Positions 12,544 to 24,839 of a stretch of DNA of 64,000 nucleotides are shown here, in pieces. The DNA lies in assembly GCA_949752795.1 (NCBI GenBank), contig OX457074.1, forward strand, positions 30,923,980 to 30,987,979, in the 5' to 3' direction. Source of the stretch: Hyperoodon ampullatus (lineage: Eukaryota; Chordata; Mammalia; Artiodactyla; Ziphiidae). A model generated the notes under the pieces. It had not been told where the DNA came from. It saw only the letters and a program-made list of their open reading frames with translations, and searched no databases. Every line of letters starts with the position of its first letter. Within the stretch, counting starts at the first letter, position 1. The position numbers and the translations under genes are program-made.

Positions 12544-13647
12544 CTGCAGGGACAGAGCCGGCGTCAGCGGGAGACCTGCCTGCCCTGCCCCGCCCCACCT
12601 GGACAGACACGGGGGCGAGTGACAAGCCCCAGAACTTGGAAACAAAGTTACCCTCCAGGAACAGGTCAGGAGGCTTGGGCACGTCCAAGTCCAGCAAAGG
12701 TTACTGCAGTGTAATCTCATAAAACGGAAGATAAAAGCCGAAACCCAACCGGCCGTGTCGTGCCTGTTGGAGAGTGGCTGGGCCAGCGGCGGAAGCACAG
12801 AGAGGAAACCAGCGGCTCTGAAGATGAGTGTCCAGCACGCTGGCGGGGCAGTGACCCCGCCGGGACCCGTGTCTGCATCACCAGGGTGACCAGGACCCAA
12901 CAGAGGTGTTCAGAGGCCCCGGGGCCGACATCCATGTGAAGATGCTCAGCCTCCGAGAACCAGGAAAATGCAGATGAAAAGAGCAGCAGTGTCCTCTTCC
13001 CAGCCACTGGACCGGCGCTCCTGAGCATGGGGGCTCCCAACCCTGGGCACCTGCCCCGAGAGCTCACACACACGCGCACAGCTGTTCCTGTCAGCGCGCA
13101 TGGAACAGGTGTGCATGCCGGGGGCTCGGGTAAACCAGATGCGCCATCCCCAAAGCAGCTAAACCAGGGAACTGAAACCGACCAGGTCTGTGTCAACCTG
13201 CCATGTTCTCAAACACATGTCAAACGGACAAGGATGCTGCAGAAGCCCAGAGCACCCTGCACCCACCACACAGCGCTGAGTGCCCCTCCCGTATGTGGAG
13301 AGGGCCAGCTTTGAGCCCCAGATTCATTGCCCCCTGTGACCAGGGCGGGTCTCCCCACCTCCGTGCTGTCGCTGTCGACCCTCTGGCCAGTCACTCTTTG
13401 TGGCCCCCACTCACTCCACGCCGGCCGCCCTCCCCAGCTGTGACAACCGAAAACGCCCCCAGACGTGGCCCAGATGTCCCCGGGGACAGAACTAAGACCC
13501 TGCCTCTAGGGACAAGAGGAGGAAACAGCTGGATGCCTCCAATGCTGAGTTCTCCCTTTAAAAACCGTGAGACACTGCTGATGTCCTGCGTGGTCAGTGT
13601 TCACTGAGTTCCTGCATTACTCTTTGTATTTTTCTTTTTCTTTTTAG

Positions 13648-13704
13648 AACTTCATGGCAGCTCTCCACACGCAATTCAGAATAACAATAAGTCTCAACTG
13701 GAAG
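13648..13704 (+). other. Candidate unannotated exon, antisense to PEMT
   Basis: On the plus strand a strong pyrimidine tract and acceptor (tttttctttttctttttag) ends at 13647. A consensus donor, GAAG|GTAAGT, follows at 13704/13705. The 57 nt between are a multiple of three and open in the frame NFMAALHTQF...ISLNWK. The segment is antisense within PEMT intron 1. No family match was recognised. It may be an exon of an antisense RNA, or chance pairing of good splice signals. Confidence 0.3.
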
Positions 13705-15180
13705 GTAAGTCACAAGCCTCGGCTTGGGTGGGTGGCGGGGGTGGAATCCACTCCAGGCGGGCCAGCCGTGCCCAGGGTGCAGAGCTGGAGGGCAGCCGGG
13801 TGTATAAACCACGCTTCCTGCCAACGGCCCCCAGCCCCGGCCTGCCCACTGAATCACCACATCCAGCTTAGGGCCGCACACAAAACATGCTTCTCACCAC
13901 TTGCTAACTCTTATGACAGCAACAACTCCCACGGGAGTTGATATGGCATTTCTGCAGACAAGGGTGTCATTGTCAGCCAGACTCCCTTTTGAGGAGTTCT
14001 GTCCGAGGATGCCATTCCTCTGAACCAAAGAATCCTCCTGCCTCCAGAGTGGCAAGCGTGTCCACGGGGAAGCCAATGCCCGCAAATGCCAGGGCCCACA
14101 GGTGGCCGCAGCCTAGTTCCACTCAGCAGAGAGAAGTAAAATTCTCTCCTGCAATCGTCCCACCAACCCTAGGAGCTAAACGTCACCATCCTGACATTTT
14201 ACGTATTTTACGCAGAAGCTCACTGAGGTTGCTGGTGGGTCAGATCCTCCAGGCCCCGCCACTCACAAAGCGAGCCAGGAGCTGCTGGGGGGGGCCAGTC
14301 ACCTCTGCAAGGGTGGGAAATCCCACAGTCCCAGGCAAAACCCACGTGCCCTCATGCTGTGCCTCCTGCCCCACGGGTGACCCTGGGCTGGCAGGGCCAA
14401 GAGGAGAGAGGGTCAAGGGTCAAGAGTGAGGCCCGCCCACGTGGGGAGCAGGTGCAGATGACGACCAGGGTCTCCTGTTCACCCAGGCCCTGGACGGTGA
14501 GCAGGAGGAAGCCGGCAGACGGCCCAGTGGCTGCCTGGGGAGCAAGGCGAGGCACGGCCTGGGAGGGTGCGGGGGTCTTCCGGGGTGATGGAGCCTGGGT
14601 GGCGGGGACACATGAGAATTCTCCATCTGGGTGCGATTTCAGCACGTGAATTACACCTCAGGAAAGAAAGTCAGCAGGGGAACTGAGAACTGCCCCCTCT
14701 TTCCCCAAAGGGCCCAGGGGGAAAAGCTCCAGGTATTTTTAAGAATTCCACTCCTCGTCATTCACCTGGGAGGCTCCACCCTGGGGGTCTGCGAGCTAAG
14801 CCCCTGCAACAAGACCAGTGCGCACCTATATAAGTTCTCACACCTCACCTTGGGCCACCACCCAGCAAGACGAGCACCGCTGTCGTGCCAGCTCAGAGAG
14901 AATCAAGCCAGAGGCTCCCAGAGGCCAGGCCAGGGCAGCGCTTCCGGATTCCAGATTCCAGGTTCCGGGTTCAGGCGCTGGAGTGAGGATAAGTCCCGAA
15001 TACTCCCAAGGAGGCCGTGCAGGTGAGCGGGAGAGAGACTGCTTCCTCGCCTTCAGGAGAGCAGTGGCGGAGGGGAAACTGAGGCAGAGCGGTTAAGCAG
15101 TGACACTAGCTGAGGTGGCCAGCAGCAGACATCCGGCCGGGGCTCCCTGTTAGGGCTGAACTAGTTAAAACTGGAACCTC

Positions 15181-15504
15181 CGGCTTCCCTGGTGGCGCAG
15201 TGGTTGAGAATCTGCCTGCCAATGCAGGGGACAGGGGTTCGAGCCCTGGTCTGGGAAGATCCCACGTGCCGCGGAGCAACTAGCCCCGTGAGCCACAAAT
15301 ACTGAGCCTGCGCGTCTGGAGCCTGTGCTCCGCAACGAGAGGCCGCGATAGTGAGAGGCCCGTGCACCGCGATGAGGAGTGGCCCCCACTTGCCGCAACT
15401 AGAGAAAGCCCTCACACAGAAACGAAGAGCCAACACAGCCATAAATAAATGAATGAATAAATAAATAAATAAATAAATAAAATAAAATAAAAATTAAAAA
15501 AAAC
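15181..15504 (+). repeat. CHR-type SINE
   Basis: This is a plus-oriented CHR SINE with a long composite 3' region and an (AAAT)n-type tail. The 10-bp repeat ctggaacctc at 15171-15180 and 15505-15514 is its target-site duplication. Confidence 0.9.
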
Positions 15505-17463
15505 CTGGAACCTCGGCCCCCGCCCAGGTCCCAGGGCCCTCGGTCAACCTCTCATCCAGGAAGTATCCGGTCACCTTGAGGGGGCATTTGCGTTGCCCCG
15601 AGAAGGGCCCGCCGAGCAGGAAAGAATGACGGACAAGTCAGGTGGCAGCAGAGGGCCCCCTCCTGGCTTCCCGCTCCAGAGGCCTGCAGGTCCCGTCCTG
15701 GTTGCTGTCACCCCCAAAACCCGCTGGAAAGGGTGCCCTCCCGGGTCAGGCAAGAGCAGAGCAGGAGGGTCCCAGACCCCCGCCCCGTCACCCTGTACCC
15801 CTGTGGGCCACCTCGACTAAGGGGAGGGGCCCACCACGGCCCACCCACCCTCTGCCCAACCTGATTAAAGCAGCGAAGTCCTGGCCTTCTGCTCCCAGTA
15901 ACCCTAACAACGGAGCCCCTCTGGCTCCAAGGTCACGGGCGCGGAGTCCCGGCGCTGGAACAGAGAGGAGATGGGCTACCTACAGCTGCCCGGGCAGCGC
16001 TCCCGCGAGGGGCTCAGCGGCTACAGCCCATTCCGCTCACCGTGCCCATGCCGCTCACCATGCGAGGGTCAACGGCACCCAGGGTCACATTGTGACATCC
16101 AGACAAACAGCAGGGGCCCAGGGAATCAAAGTTACATCAACCACAGGTGGGACCCACGTACCGCTCACTGCCGAGGGAAGGGGGCAGGGTGGGGGCAGCG
16201 GGGCAGGCCTCCAGCTGGACCCTCCGTCTCGGGCCTTCTCGGTGATTCAGGAGACGTTTACCGGGAAACTTCTGCCGCAAGCCCCGAGCCTGGCGCACAC
16301 ACAAGAAGGAGCGGCCACAAAGAAGCTTTATACTAAGGCGGCCGCAACCTCATGGCAGAGGCACCAGGCGCAGAAGAAGGACTCTGGGCAGCGGATAATC
16401 CAGGCTGGGCTGGGGGCTCCCCCTCACCCTCCGGGAGGGACCACAGGAAGCTCTGTGACCCACCTCCGCCCAGGGGGATGAGAGGGGAAAACAGGTGCCA
16501 AGGTACAAGGGGCAGAGGGTGCTTGTAGGGCCCCTCCCTGTGCGCCTGATGGCAGCGCTACAGACAGATGCACTCTGGAGGGGCCCTCGGGGAATGCTCC
16601 CTTCCTAAGGAACAGCCAGCGAGGGGTGCGGTCCACACGCTGGGATGGGGGGCGAGCCTGCCCTGGAGACCACCTGAAGGGTCTGCTTTCCTACGATACA
16701 GACAGCAGCCAGCGGCTGCCCCAGTGTCCCGAATCCATGACTCCTTCCAGGAAGCTGTTTATTCACACTCTTCCTCCAACGAGCCTGTCCTGGGCCATGT
16801 GCAGCGAGGCTCTGAGGGCCCGTGGGGCCCCGCGTCCATGGGGCAAGGTGGGCCCTTCCTAGGAGTGGGTCTGGGGCCTCCTCTCCTCTGCGGGGGCCAT
16901 AAGCCGCAGACCTCTCTCTACATTCGCCCTCAGGGGCCCCGGACAGGCCCTGCTACGCTGGTGCCTAAGTCTATTTACCTAAGGACGCATTCTGTGTCCA
17001 AGGCAGTGGTGACAGGAAGCCAGCTGACCGAGCCCTGGGCCAGGGCTTTGCAGAGGCGGCAGAGCCTGTCCTGAGACAGGGCCCGATGCCCTGTGGGAAC
17101 CTGGGCAAACTTTGACGGGGGTGGCACCTCCTTCCTGGGACCATCAGGAGGATTAAGTGAGATGACACAGGAAGCTCACTTATTACTCTGTGACTGAGTC
17201 TGCCCACAACCCTGTGAGACATGCCCATTTTTCAGACTAAAAAACTGAGACTAACACATGAAGCCAAAACAGGTAGGCAGAAAATCGGTGAGGACAAGGT
17301 GGGCCTGAGCACCAGCCCCCCATAACAGCAGGAGGCACATCCCTCTCAAGTGCACACAAAAGAAAAAGAAAGAAAAAGTAAAAGTATGTATGTTCTTGAA
17401 CCATAACAGAATCAAACTAGAAATCAATACCAGAAAGATCCTTGTTAAAGACCACAAGTAGGG

Positions 17464-17835
17464 GGCTTCCCTGGTGGTGCAGTGCTTAAGAATCCGCCTG
17501 CCAATGCAGGGGACACGGGTTCGAGCCCTGGTCTGGGAAGATCCCACATGCCGCGGAGCAACTAAGCCCGTGCGCCACAACTACCGAGCCTGAACTCTAG
17601 AGCCCGTGAGCCGCAACTACTGAGCCTGCGAGCCACAACTACTGAAGCCCGTGCGCCTAGAGCCCATGCTCTGCAACAAGAGAAGCCACCACCATGAGAA
17701 GCCCGCGCACTGCAACGAAGAGTAGCCCCCCCCGCTCGCCGCAACTAGAGAAAGCCCACGCGCAGCAACGAAGACCCAATGCAGCCAAAATAAATAAATA
17801 AATACAATACAATACAATAAAAATTAAAATAAAAT
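17464..17835 (+). repeat. CHR-type SINE, older long form
   Basis: This plus-oriented copy has several internal 'gagccacaactactgag' style duplications. Its imperfect target-site duplication is aaagaccacaagtagg at 17447-17462 and aaagaacacaaatagg at 17836-17851. The two mismatches suggest moderate age. Confidence 0.88.
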
Positions 17836-17851
17836 AAAGAACACAAATAGG

Positions 17852-18197
17852 GACTTCCCTGGTGGTCCAGTGGTAAAGAATCCGCCTTCCAATGCAGGGG
17901 ATGCAGGTTCGATCCCTGGCCAGGGAGCCAAGATCCCACATGCTGCGGGGCAACTAAAGCCCACGCAACAATTACTGAGCTTGCATGCCTCAACTAGAGA
18001 GTCCACATGCCGCAAACTACAGAGCCCATGCACTCTGGAGCCCACACACCACTATTAGAGAGAGAAGCCCTCACGCCACTACTAGAGAGAAGCCCATGTG
18101 CCACAATAAAAGATCCCACATACCTCAACGAAGATCCCGCGTGCCACAACTAAGACCCAATGCAGCCAAAACACATAAATATTTTTTTAAAAAAAGA
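17852..18197 (+). repeat. CHR-type SINE inserted next to the previous one
   Basis: This second plus-oriented SINE begins right after the 3' duplication of the SINE at 17464 and appears to have reused that site. A short copy of the target (aaagaacat) follows its A-rich tail at about 18198. It diverges from the young CHR type ('ccagtggtaaagaatccgc'). Confidence 0.85.
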
Positions 18198-20963
18198 AAA
18201 GAACATCCATACTGATAGACGGATGAGTAAAGCCCCACGATCATCTCAACAGAGGCAGAAGAGACCGAGGTTCTGCCCGTTTACGTGGCTTGCCCAAGGT
18301 CTGGACTCTGACCCAAAAACACTGAAGACAAAAATTATGTCCTTGACAACTTCACACAGTAAGTCGTCCAGAGAAATGGCCTGCTGTTTATTCTAACTAA
18401 TGTGATAACGCCAAAAGAGTTTGAAAAACAACTCTGTGTAGCAGGCAAACATCTCTCCCTGGAAGGCAGCTCCTACCTGCCCCTGGGATTTGCCTCCCAA
18501 ATGGTCACAGATGAGTCACAAACAGGGACTGTGCAACCCAAGGGGCCTGTCGCCCAGCATGGTCTCGATGCTGCCTGAACACAGGGGCCTTGCCTTCTGA
18601 AGAGCACCCACCCTCAGGTGGGCTGCACTTTACAGCTGACAAAGGTCCCATTTTACAGAGCAGGTAACTGAAGGGCCCCTCTTGACACCTACACCACCTA
18701 TCGCTCACAAGGGCTGAAGAACCATCTGGAAACGGGCATGAAAGGGGCCCCCCGACTGTGCCCTGGCAGCCTGTGCTCCCAAAGAAGCCAGCACCCCGAG
18801 GCCCCACTGGAGCCCTTCAGTCCGGCTCCATCACCCACCAGCCAGCAGGCTTCACTCAGCTGCCCAGCTGAGGAGCCTGGCTGAGTCCAGGGCAGGGAGA
18901 GCCTTGGTCGACGAGGCTGCAGCGGGTCCGCGCCTCAGCCCAAGGGGGGACTTTCTAAGCTCAAAACAAAGCCCAGATTCCACACCAGCTGGAGCAGGCC
19001 CAGGAGCTAGTGGTCAAGGGCACCGTGCCCATGGTTGTGCATCAGCACACGTGTGGCTGCTGAGGACGTGCGGTGCCACGCGATGAAATGACATATTTTA
19101 CATATTGGGTCAAATATATTGTCAAAAGTGATTCACCGATTTCTTACTTTTTCAACTGTGGCTACTAGAGGAGTTTAGATTCTCAGCGTGACATATTACT
19201 GCCAAGGGACGGCGCGGGGCCAACCCGCTACCATCATGCAGCTCAGACGCCCGGCTGCAGAGAAACCATCCCGAGGATGACATCTCTCAAAACCAGAGGT
19301 TTTCACTGAGGAGGGAGGAGGGCTGCCAAGTAGGACAAATACACAACGTTCAACGTTGTTGGCAACAGGAAGCTTAACTGTACCAATAAGGGCTGCAGTG
19401 GAAAAAACGGAATGTTAGCCAACGAGGGTCACCCTGACCTGTCCCCTGAAAGGTTCCCAGATCACTCCAACTGCACAGCCCCACAGGGAAGGGAAGAAGA
19501 GCAGAAAAGACCTTCCCCCACACACCCAGGAAATCTCCCCCTCCCCCGCTGCTAGGTCTAGAACACAGGCCTTGCTCAGACCTGAGGGCAGGACCCTAAC
19601 CCTGCAGCGGGGCCCACTGCCCCCTTGATTTCCACCAGAAGCCCCGAAGGCTTCCCCACCTCCAGTTAATGGTGCCCCATCCTTCCCCCGTAGTTCTCAT
19701 CCATGAAGCATCCACCCCAAGCCAGGCAATGCGGAGGGTCCCCTTTGGCTAGGCTTCTCTTTGTTCTTGAACAAATACTCCTCCTCAAGGCCTTGGCTCT
19801 GCCAGCCCCCGACCAGAGCACCTGGGGCCCCACCCCCCAGGGCATATCGCTCAGGGCTCAGATCAGAGGTCACCTCCTCAGATAGGGACCGGCTATCTCA
19901 GGATCTCAACCCACCTCCCCACAAGCCAGTTTCTAAAACATTGACCAGTTTTATCTCCGGCAGAGAATTTTCAGTTTCCAGCCTCAGTGGAGTGAAAGGT
20001 CAGTGAGAGCCGACAAAGAATGTCGCCTGCCATTCCGGTAAACAAGGGAAGTCGCCCCCCATCAAGCCATCGGCTGCTGCTGCCAACCCCACAGTGCACC
20101 CTGAGGGGGATTCAGGATGGAGAAAAACAGGAGACAGGCCCCAGGCAGTTAAGATGCAGATCTGAGGAATAATTTCAAGGAGCCCAGACTCTAGCATCTT
20201 CCCACAAATAGAAAAGTGCTAAAATCATGTACAAGATGTCTGTTTTTTTTGTGATTAGCAGTAATCTTTTGATGTTCGATGTGGTTTTTTTTCCAGCAAA
20301 AACTCCTATATATCCTGGCTCCCCCTCAGAGCCACTGAGAGGCTCTTTCCTGGGCTAGAGTCCTCAGTAAGGCCCCCAATAGAACACAACTCGCAACCAT
20401 TAGGTTGTGCGTTTTTCTTCAGTGGACACCTGCTCTCAATCGGTACCGGCTGTACCAATGAATGGACCACAAAAGGCGGCCTCGGGCAGGGACCTCTCGG
20501 GGGCTCCACGGGGAGTGGCTGACGCCGAAAAGGTTAATGTCTTGTCTCAGAGGAGACTCTAAGGGCCGGGGCCAGGGGCCCGGCTGGTCTTCAGAACCAG
20601 GGCCGGCCTGGCCCATCCCGGCCCGGCCCGCGCTGGGCTCCGCAGGCCGCGAACTCCCCGCCCGTCCACCCGGGAGGAGGCCTGTCCTCCGACCTCAGCT
20701 CGGGGCGCCGCCTCCCCGGGGCGCCTCCTCCCCGGAGCCTAGCGATCCCGTAGGTGCACACGTGTACGCGCTCCCACGCGCGGATACAGGTGCGGACACG
20801 CGCACTCGCACTCACACACACACACACCCGCGGCCCCGCCCCGCCCCCGTTGCCTGGTAAACGGCGGCACCGCCCCCGGGAGTAGGCGGTGGCAGCGCCC
20901 GCCGCGGACCCAGCAGCCCTAGCGACGCCCCCCTCCTGGCCCGGCTGCCGGCGCGGTCGGTAC

Positions 20964-21050
20964 CTTCCTGAAGTCCAGGTTGCCAAGGCCCCCGCAGCAG
21001 TCGGGCGCCGCCACTGAGCTGCGCATGGGCCCCGCCCGGCCCGGACCCAT
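20964..21050 (-). CDS. PEMT: PEMT exon 1, coding part (long-isoform N-terminus)
   Basis: On the minus strand this segment encodes 29 residues ending SSVAAPDCCGGLGNLDFRK, followed by a GTACCG splice donor. From memory, the human long isoform has a near-identical stretch (SSVAGPDCCGGLGNIDFRQ) just before exon 2. The exon ends in phase 0, which fits exon 2 starting with GCA GAC (Ala-Asp). The start is uncertain. In-frame ATGs lie at 21026, 21050 and 21122, and the frame stays open upstream to at least about 21197. I chose 21050 because its 29-residue product is closest in length to the human leader. The residues before SSVA do not resemble the human leader, so that part may be fast-evolving or the true start may differ. 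The exon lies within a strong CpG island 8.4 kb upstream of exon 2. Confidence 0.85.
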
Positions 21051-21179
21051 CGGCCGCGGGCCGCCTTGCAGGGACCAAGCGCGGGCCTCGCGGCAGCCCC
21101 CAACCACCAGGACCGGCCCCATCGCGCCCGGGAAGCGCCGCCGGACGCGGCGCTTTCCCGGTGACCGCGCTTCCCCGGC

Positions 21180-21199
21180 CTTCTGGGAAATGTAGTCCC
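21180..21199 (-). promoter_or_regulatory. ZNF143/THAP11-type (SBS) motif, minus orientation
   Basis: The minus strand reads GGGACTACATTTCCCAGAAG. This closely matches the ACTACAAYTCCCAGMATGC consensus bound by ZNF143 and associated THAP11/HCFC1 at many CpG-island promoters. It lies about 130 bp upstream of the proposed PEMT start. Confidence 0.75.
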
Positions 21200-21255
21200 C
21201 GTCCCCGCGCAGCGCCGCGCTCCCGGGCTCGCACCGGCCTCTCGCGGAGCCGAGA

Positions 21256-21273
21256 ACTACAAGTCCCAGGGCC
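21256..21273 (+). promoter_or_regulatory. ZNF143/THAP11-type (SBS) motif, plus orientation
   Basis: The plus strand reads ACTACAAGTCCCAGGGCC, a second match to the same consensus in the opposite orientation. It is separated from the first motif by about 56 bp. The 3' end (GGGCC) departs from the best consensus. Confidence 0.6.
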
Positions 21274-23874
21274 GCCCGTTGCGGCGCCTGCCAGGCCCGA
21301 GTAGGCCACGCGGCTGCTGGGCCCCCGCCCGCCGGCCCCCGGCCCCCGGCTCCCCACTCGGTCCGCCAACCGACCTGGTGTCCCTGTCCTTAGCCGGCTG
21401 CGGCGGGTTGTAGGTTTAAGTAGCGCGCTGCGCAGCCCCGCGGACCTGGACTTTGGCCGGCTCGGCCCCCCGCCCCTCCTAAGGCTGCCTGTGGCGGGGG
21501 GCGGGCACACCCCGCAGCTCCCGCCCCCCGACCCGGTTGCGACCCCTCCTCCACTGGCCCTCGAGCACTCACCGGGGCTGCCCTCACTGTCCCCTGGGAG
21601 ATGAGAGCCGAGCAGCACAATAAAGGGTTATAGCTTGATGCGGGCTGGCATGGCAAAACGGGGGACACTGCCCTGGAATGCTCAGGGAAGGGCCCGAGGG
21701 AGGCCTGTGCGCAGGAGAAGGTGGCAGACATGCAAATTGCGGGGGTGGGAAGAGGGACCACCTGTGCAGGTGCCGGGAGACCAGAGGGGTCCTCAGTAAT
21801 CCGGAAAAGGCTGGAGTGGTGGTGGAGGGGAGACAGCGGGAGGGAAGGGGTTTAGAAAAGTAGGTGGGATTTTAGCTGGTTGGGTCCCAAGAGAGCCCCT
21901 TTGGTAGCTAGGTGTCACATACCTGGGAGCCCTGGCAGTCCCTCTGCTTCCTGATTCCGGCCCACTTCTCTCCCCCTTGGCCCTCAGGACCTACCAGCCC
22001 AGAGCATCTGTGAGTTGCCACCGTGTGCCCACCCCTGTGCTGACCTCCACAGCATCCCTAGGATGGGGCAGGCCCACCAAGAGACAGGAAGGATGCTGGC
22101 CTTGGTGCATGCACTAGCTCTGTGGTTGCAGGCAACTTTCGTTTTCTCTAAAGTAAAAGGGAAATACCTGCTGGTAAAACCCACTGCACAGGACCTGACC
22201 CGTGGGAAGTGCTTGAGAACCACTGGCCACGAATGGGCTGGGTGCACAGCAGGTGCTGCAGGGCTGGTTTGCCCACTGACCACCCCGTCAGGGTGTCCAG
22301 GCAGGGCCTTCTGGAACCAGAGCCAATTCTGGGGAGCCCGCCAAGGGGGAGGGCCCCCAGGGAGCACTCCCCCCCACTACAGTCTGTTTCACCCAAGCCC
22401 TAGTTTTCTCCCCACCTACCAGGCCACTCTCCTCCCCCCCACCCCCCATCCTTTTATTAAGCCAGGAAAATTAGTTTTTGTGTGTTTGGTTTATCTGGGA
22501 ACAAAGAAAGGTAAATGTCAGAGGTCACACCATAGCTGATGCAACTAGAGGAATCCACTCCTCCACCCCTAACCCGCCCCCACCACTCTGGCTCCATGAA
22601 AGGAACACACCCAGACGTGCAGAAGCCAAACTCAGCTTCCAGTGTGATCGATCGGGACTGTTCAGATCAAAAACCTCCTGCTGAAGATATCTGGGGGCAG
22701 AAGCCTTGCCTGGCCCTTTGAAAACTCCCAGGTGAGAGCTTGCAGGGGAGTCCCCAGGCCGACCTCTCTCGGGGGACTATGCCTTTTCCGGCATCCCTGG
22801 CAAACAGAGAAGTCACTTCTGAGGCAGCATGCTCCTCTGTTGGACAGGATGTTTGTTCCAGATACCGACCCAAAGTCCCTCTTGCTGGAGCTTTAACAAA
22901 CAGCCCCTTTCTACACTCAGGGTTATCTCTCTTTGCCCCTTGATAGCTCTACAGATACGGGAGCCATTTATCATGAGTGTCTCCCAGTCAGCTCCAGGAC
23001 AAACATCTCCAGATGACCTCTCTGGCCAGGAGTTTGACCTTTGCTGGGAGAGGATCAAAGCTAACAGCCATTTCTTTGCCGTCCTCCCTCCCCCAGTGGC
23101 CCTGGATCTGACTGCCTGGCTCCCAGCAATCACCAAAAAACACCTTTTATTACTAAAATTAACATTTGCTTATTGAGTGGCCTTGGCTAAAACCTAAACC
23201 TTCCCCTACTCTGAGTCTATTTTCTGTTCATAAAATAGGTACGATAGTATCTCCCGAGTGAGGCTGTGGTTAGGACTAGCGGTAACAATGTGCAGAAAAT
23301 GCCCGGCACACAGTAGGTTCTCAACAGATGCCTGTCTCCCTCCTTTCCATACAGTCAAGACTTGCCTAAGATCGTACTCCTGACACGCATGAACACGCTG
23401 CGGTTTAGGACTGCCCATGACGGGGGCCCAGGGGAGCCGGGTACTAGCTAGGAGGCCTGCGAGTCCCCGGGAGGATGAGGGTGAGGAGGCAGGCTGGGCA
23501 GCGTCCCCTGAGGGGTGGGGAGCAGGGGGAGGCTGGGGTGGTGGCGTGCACCGCAGGTCACCGGAAACCAGGTCATCGGGAGTTCTTTAAAACCAGGAGG
23601 GGACTGAGGGGCCGCGGCCGTGATGCCCAGCTCCCCTCCTACATCCAGGCCTGATTGCCCCCGCCCTGACCACGGCAGGCTCAGTAGAGGCGGGTGGGAG
23701 CTGGGGCAGGGCAGCACCGCTCATAAAGAGTAAACTCTCCTTTCCGCTGGGGCTTTGGGAGGAGCCCCTTCCCCAGCGACCTCTGTTGCTGGGAGGAGAG
23801 CTTTGCAGCTGACTCACCTGAATCCAAGGCCCAGGAAGCACCAGCAATCGCTGCAGGCTCTTTGCTGCGCCTGG

Positions 23875-24235
23875 AGCACCCCAGGCACACTCTCACCTCA
23901 GGACCTTTGCACATGCTGTGCTTTCTGCCTGGAATGCTGCTCCCCTAGATGTCCTAAGAACCCCTCCCTCAAATCAAGTGCCACCTTTCCACTCGACTGG
24001 ACTTGTCAGCCTCCCCCCACTCTCCATCCCCTTCCCAATGTCTCCAAAGCCCTTGTGGCCACCTAACAAATGTATTTGGTTTACTTATTTATTCTGGGTA
24101 GCATCAGTCACCCCCAGGAGGATATGAGCTTCCCGAGGGCAGGGTTTTATCTGTTTCTACACCACTCTCTGCCTGGCATCTGGGTCGCGCCTGGCACAAA
24201 GCAGGCACTCAATAAATAGGGAATGAGTGAATAGT
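23875..24235 (+). repeat. L2 LINE 3' fragment
   Basis: The order of landmarks is 'ggacctttgcacatgctg', then 'tcctaagaacccctccctc', then 'ttacttatttattctgg', then 'gagggcagggttttatctg' and 'caggcactcaataaat'. This matches the 3' end of mammalian L2. Confidence 0.8.
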
Positions 24236-24839
24236 TCCGCCACTCCCATATTTGGGGCATCCTTGGGCAAACCACCTCTCTGGGCCTCAGGGACCCTGTC
24301 AGTGGAATGGGGAGGGTGAAGGATCCTGGCTGTGTGGCCTAGGGCAAGCGACTTACCCTCTCTGACTCTCAGTAGACGAGAAAATCCTAACCATAAAAAC
24401 AAGAGCTAAGATGTTTGAACTCTTGCAAAGCTTCAGGCCCAGCGCTCAGCACAGTTTTCTCTGAGCCTCATAACAACCCAGTGAAGGAGAGATGGCAAGC
24501 TGACTCACGTGGAAGGGACCACAGTCACACAGCCAAATGAGTGACGGGCTTTGAAACTGCCAGCCCAGAGCCAAGCCTGGCCTTTACCGCCAGAATGGAG
24601 CAGGTGACCCAAAGCCCAGCACAAGACCCACTACAGGAGCCAGCACTGGTTCAGACAGTCAGTGCTCAACCCCATTAGGTTTCTGCCCCCTTCTCAGCTT
24701 CTTTTCACCACATGCACCCTTCACGGGCCAGTTAAAGCTTTGTCTTTTCTGAGAAGCCTCACTGCTCCTATAAGGACGAGGGCAAAGCATGATTCCTCAC
24801 CCACAAGGTCCCAAGTGGCCCAGGTGCAGCCGCCTCCCC

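Larger units (their letters stand above)
12544..20963 (-). other. PEMT: PEMT intron 1
   Basis: This 8.4-kb intron separates the long-isoform exon 1 from exon 2. It contains three plus-oriented CHR SINEs (15.2, 17.5 and 17.9 kb), a plus-strand exon-like segment at 13.65 kb, and otherwise unremarkable sequence. In human, the short PEMT isoforms use alternative non-coding first exons here; I could not identify them from sequence. Confidence 0.75.
20570..21560 (-). promoter_or_regulatory. PEMT: PEMT CpG-island promoter
   Basis: This stretch of about 1 kb is very GC-rich with dense CpG and contains PEMT exon 1. It includes a short CA repeat at about 20811-20828 and several GC boxes. I saw no TATA box near the exon, as is usual for island promoters. 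Two ZNF143-type motifs sit 130-220 bp upstream of the exon in PEMT orientation. The transcription start cannot be placed from sequence alone. Confidence 0.75.

Noticed and set aside
14825..14834. TATATAAG element on the plus strand in PEMT intron 1
   Set aside because: It is a lone TATA-like match with no supporting island, initiator, exon or conserved frame, and is expected by chance at this scale.
20812..21618. Minus-strand open frame of 268 codons over PEMT exon 1
   Set aside because: It is in a different frame from the conserved SSVAAPDCCGGLGNLDFRK peptide and spans promoter sequence, so it is a GC-driven shadow.
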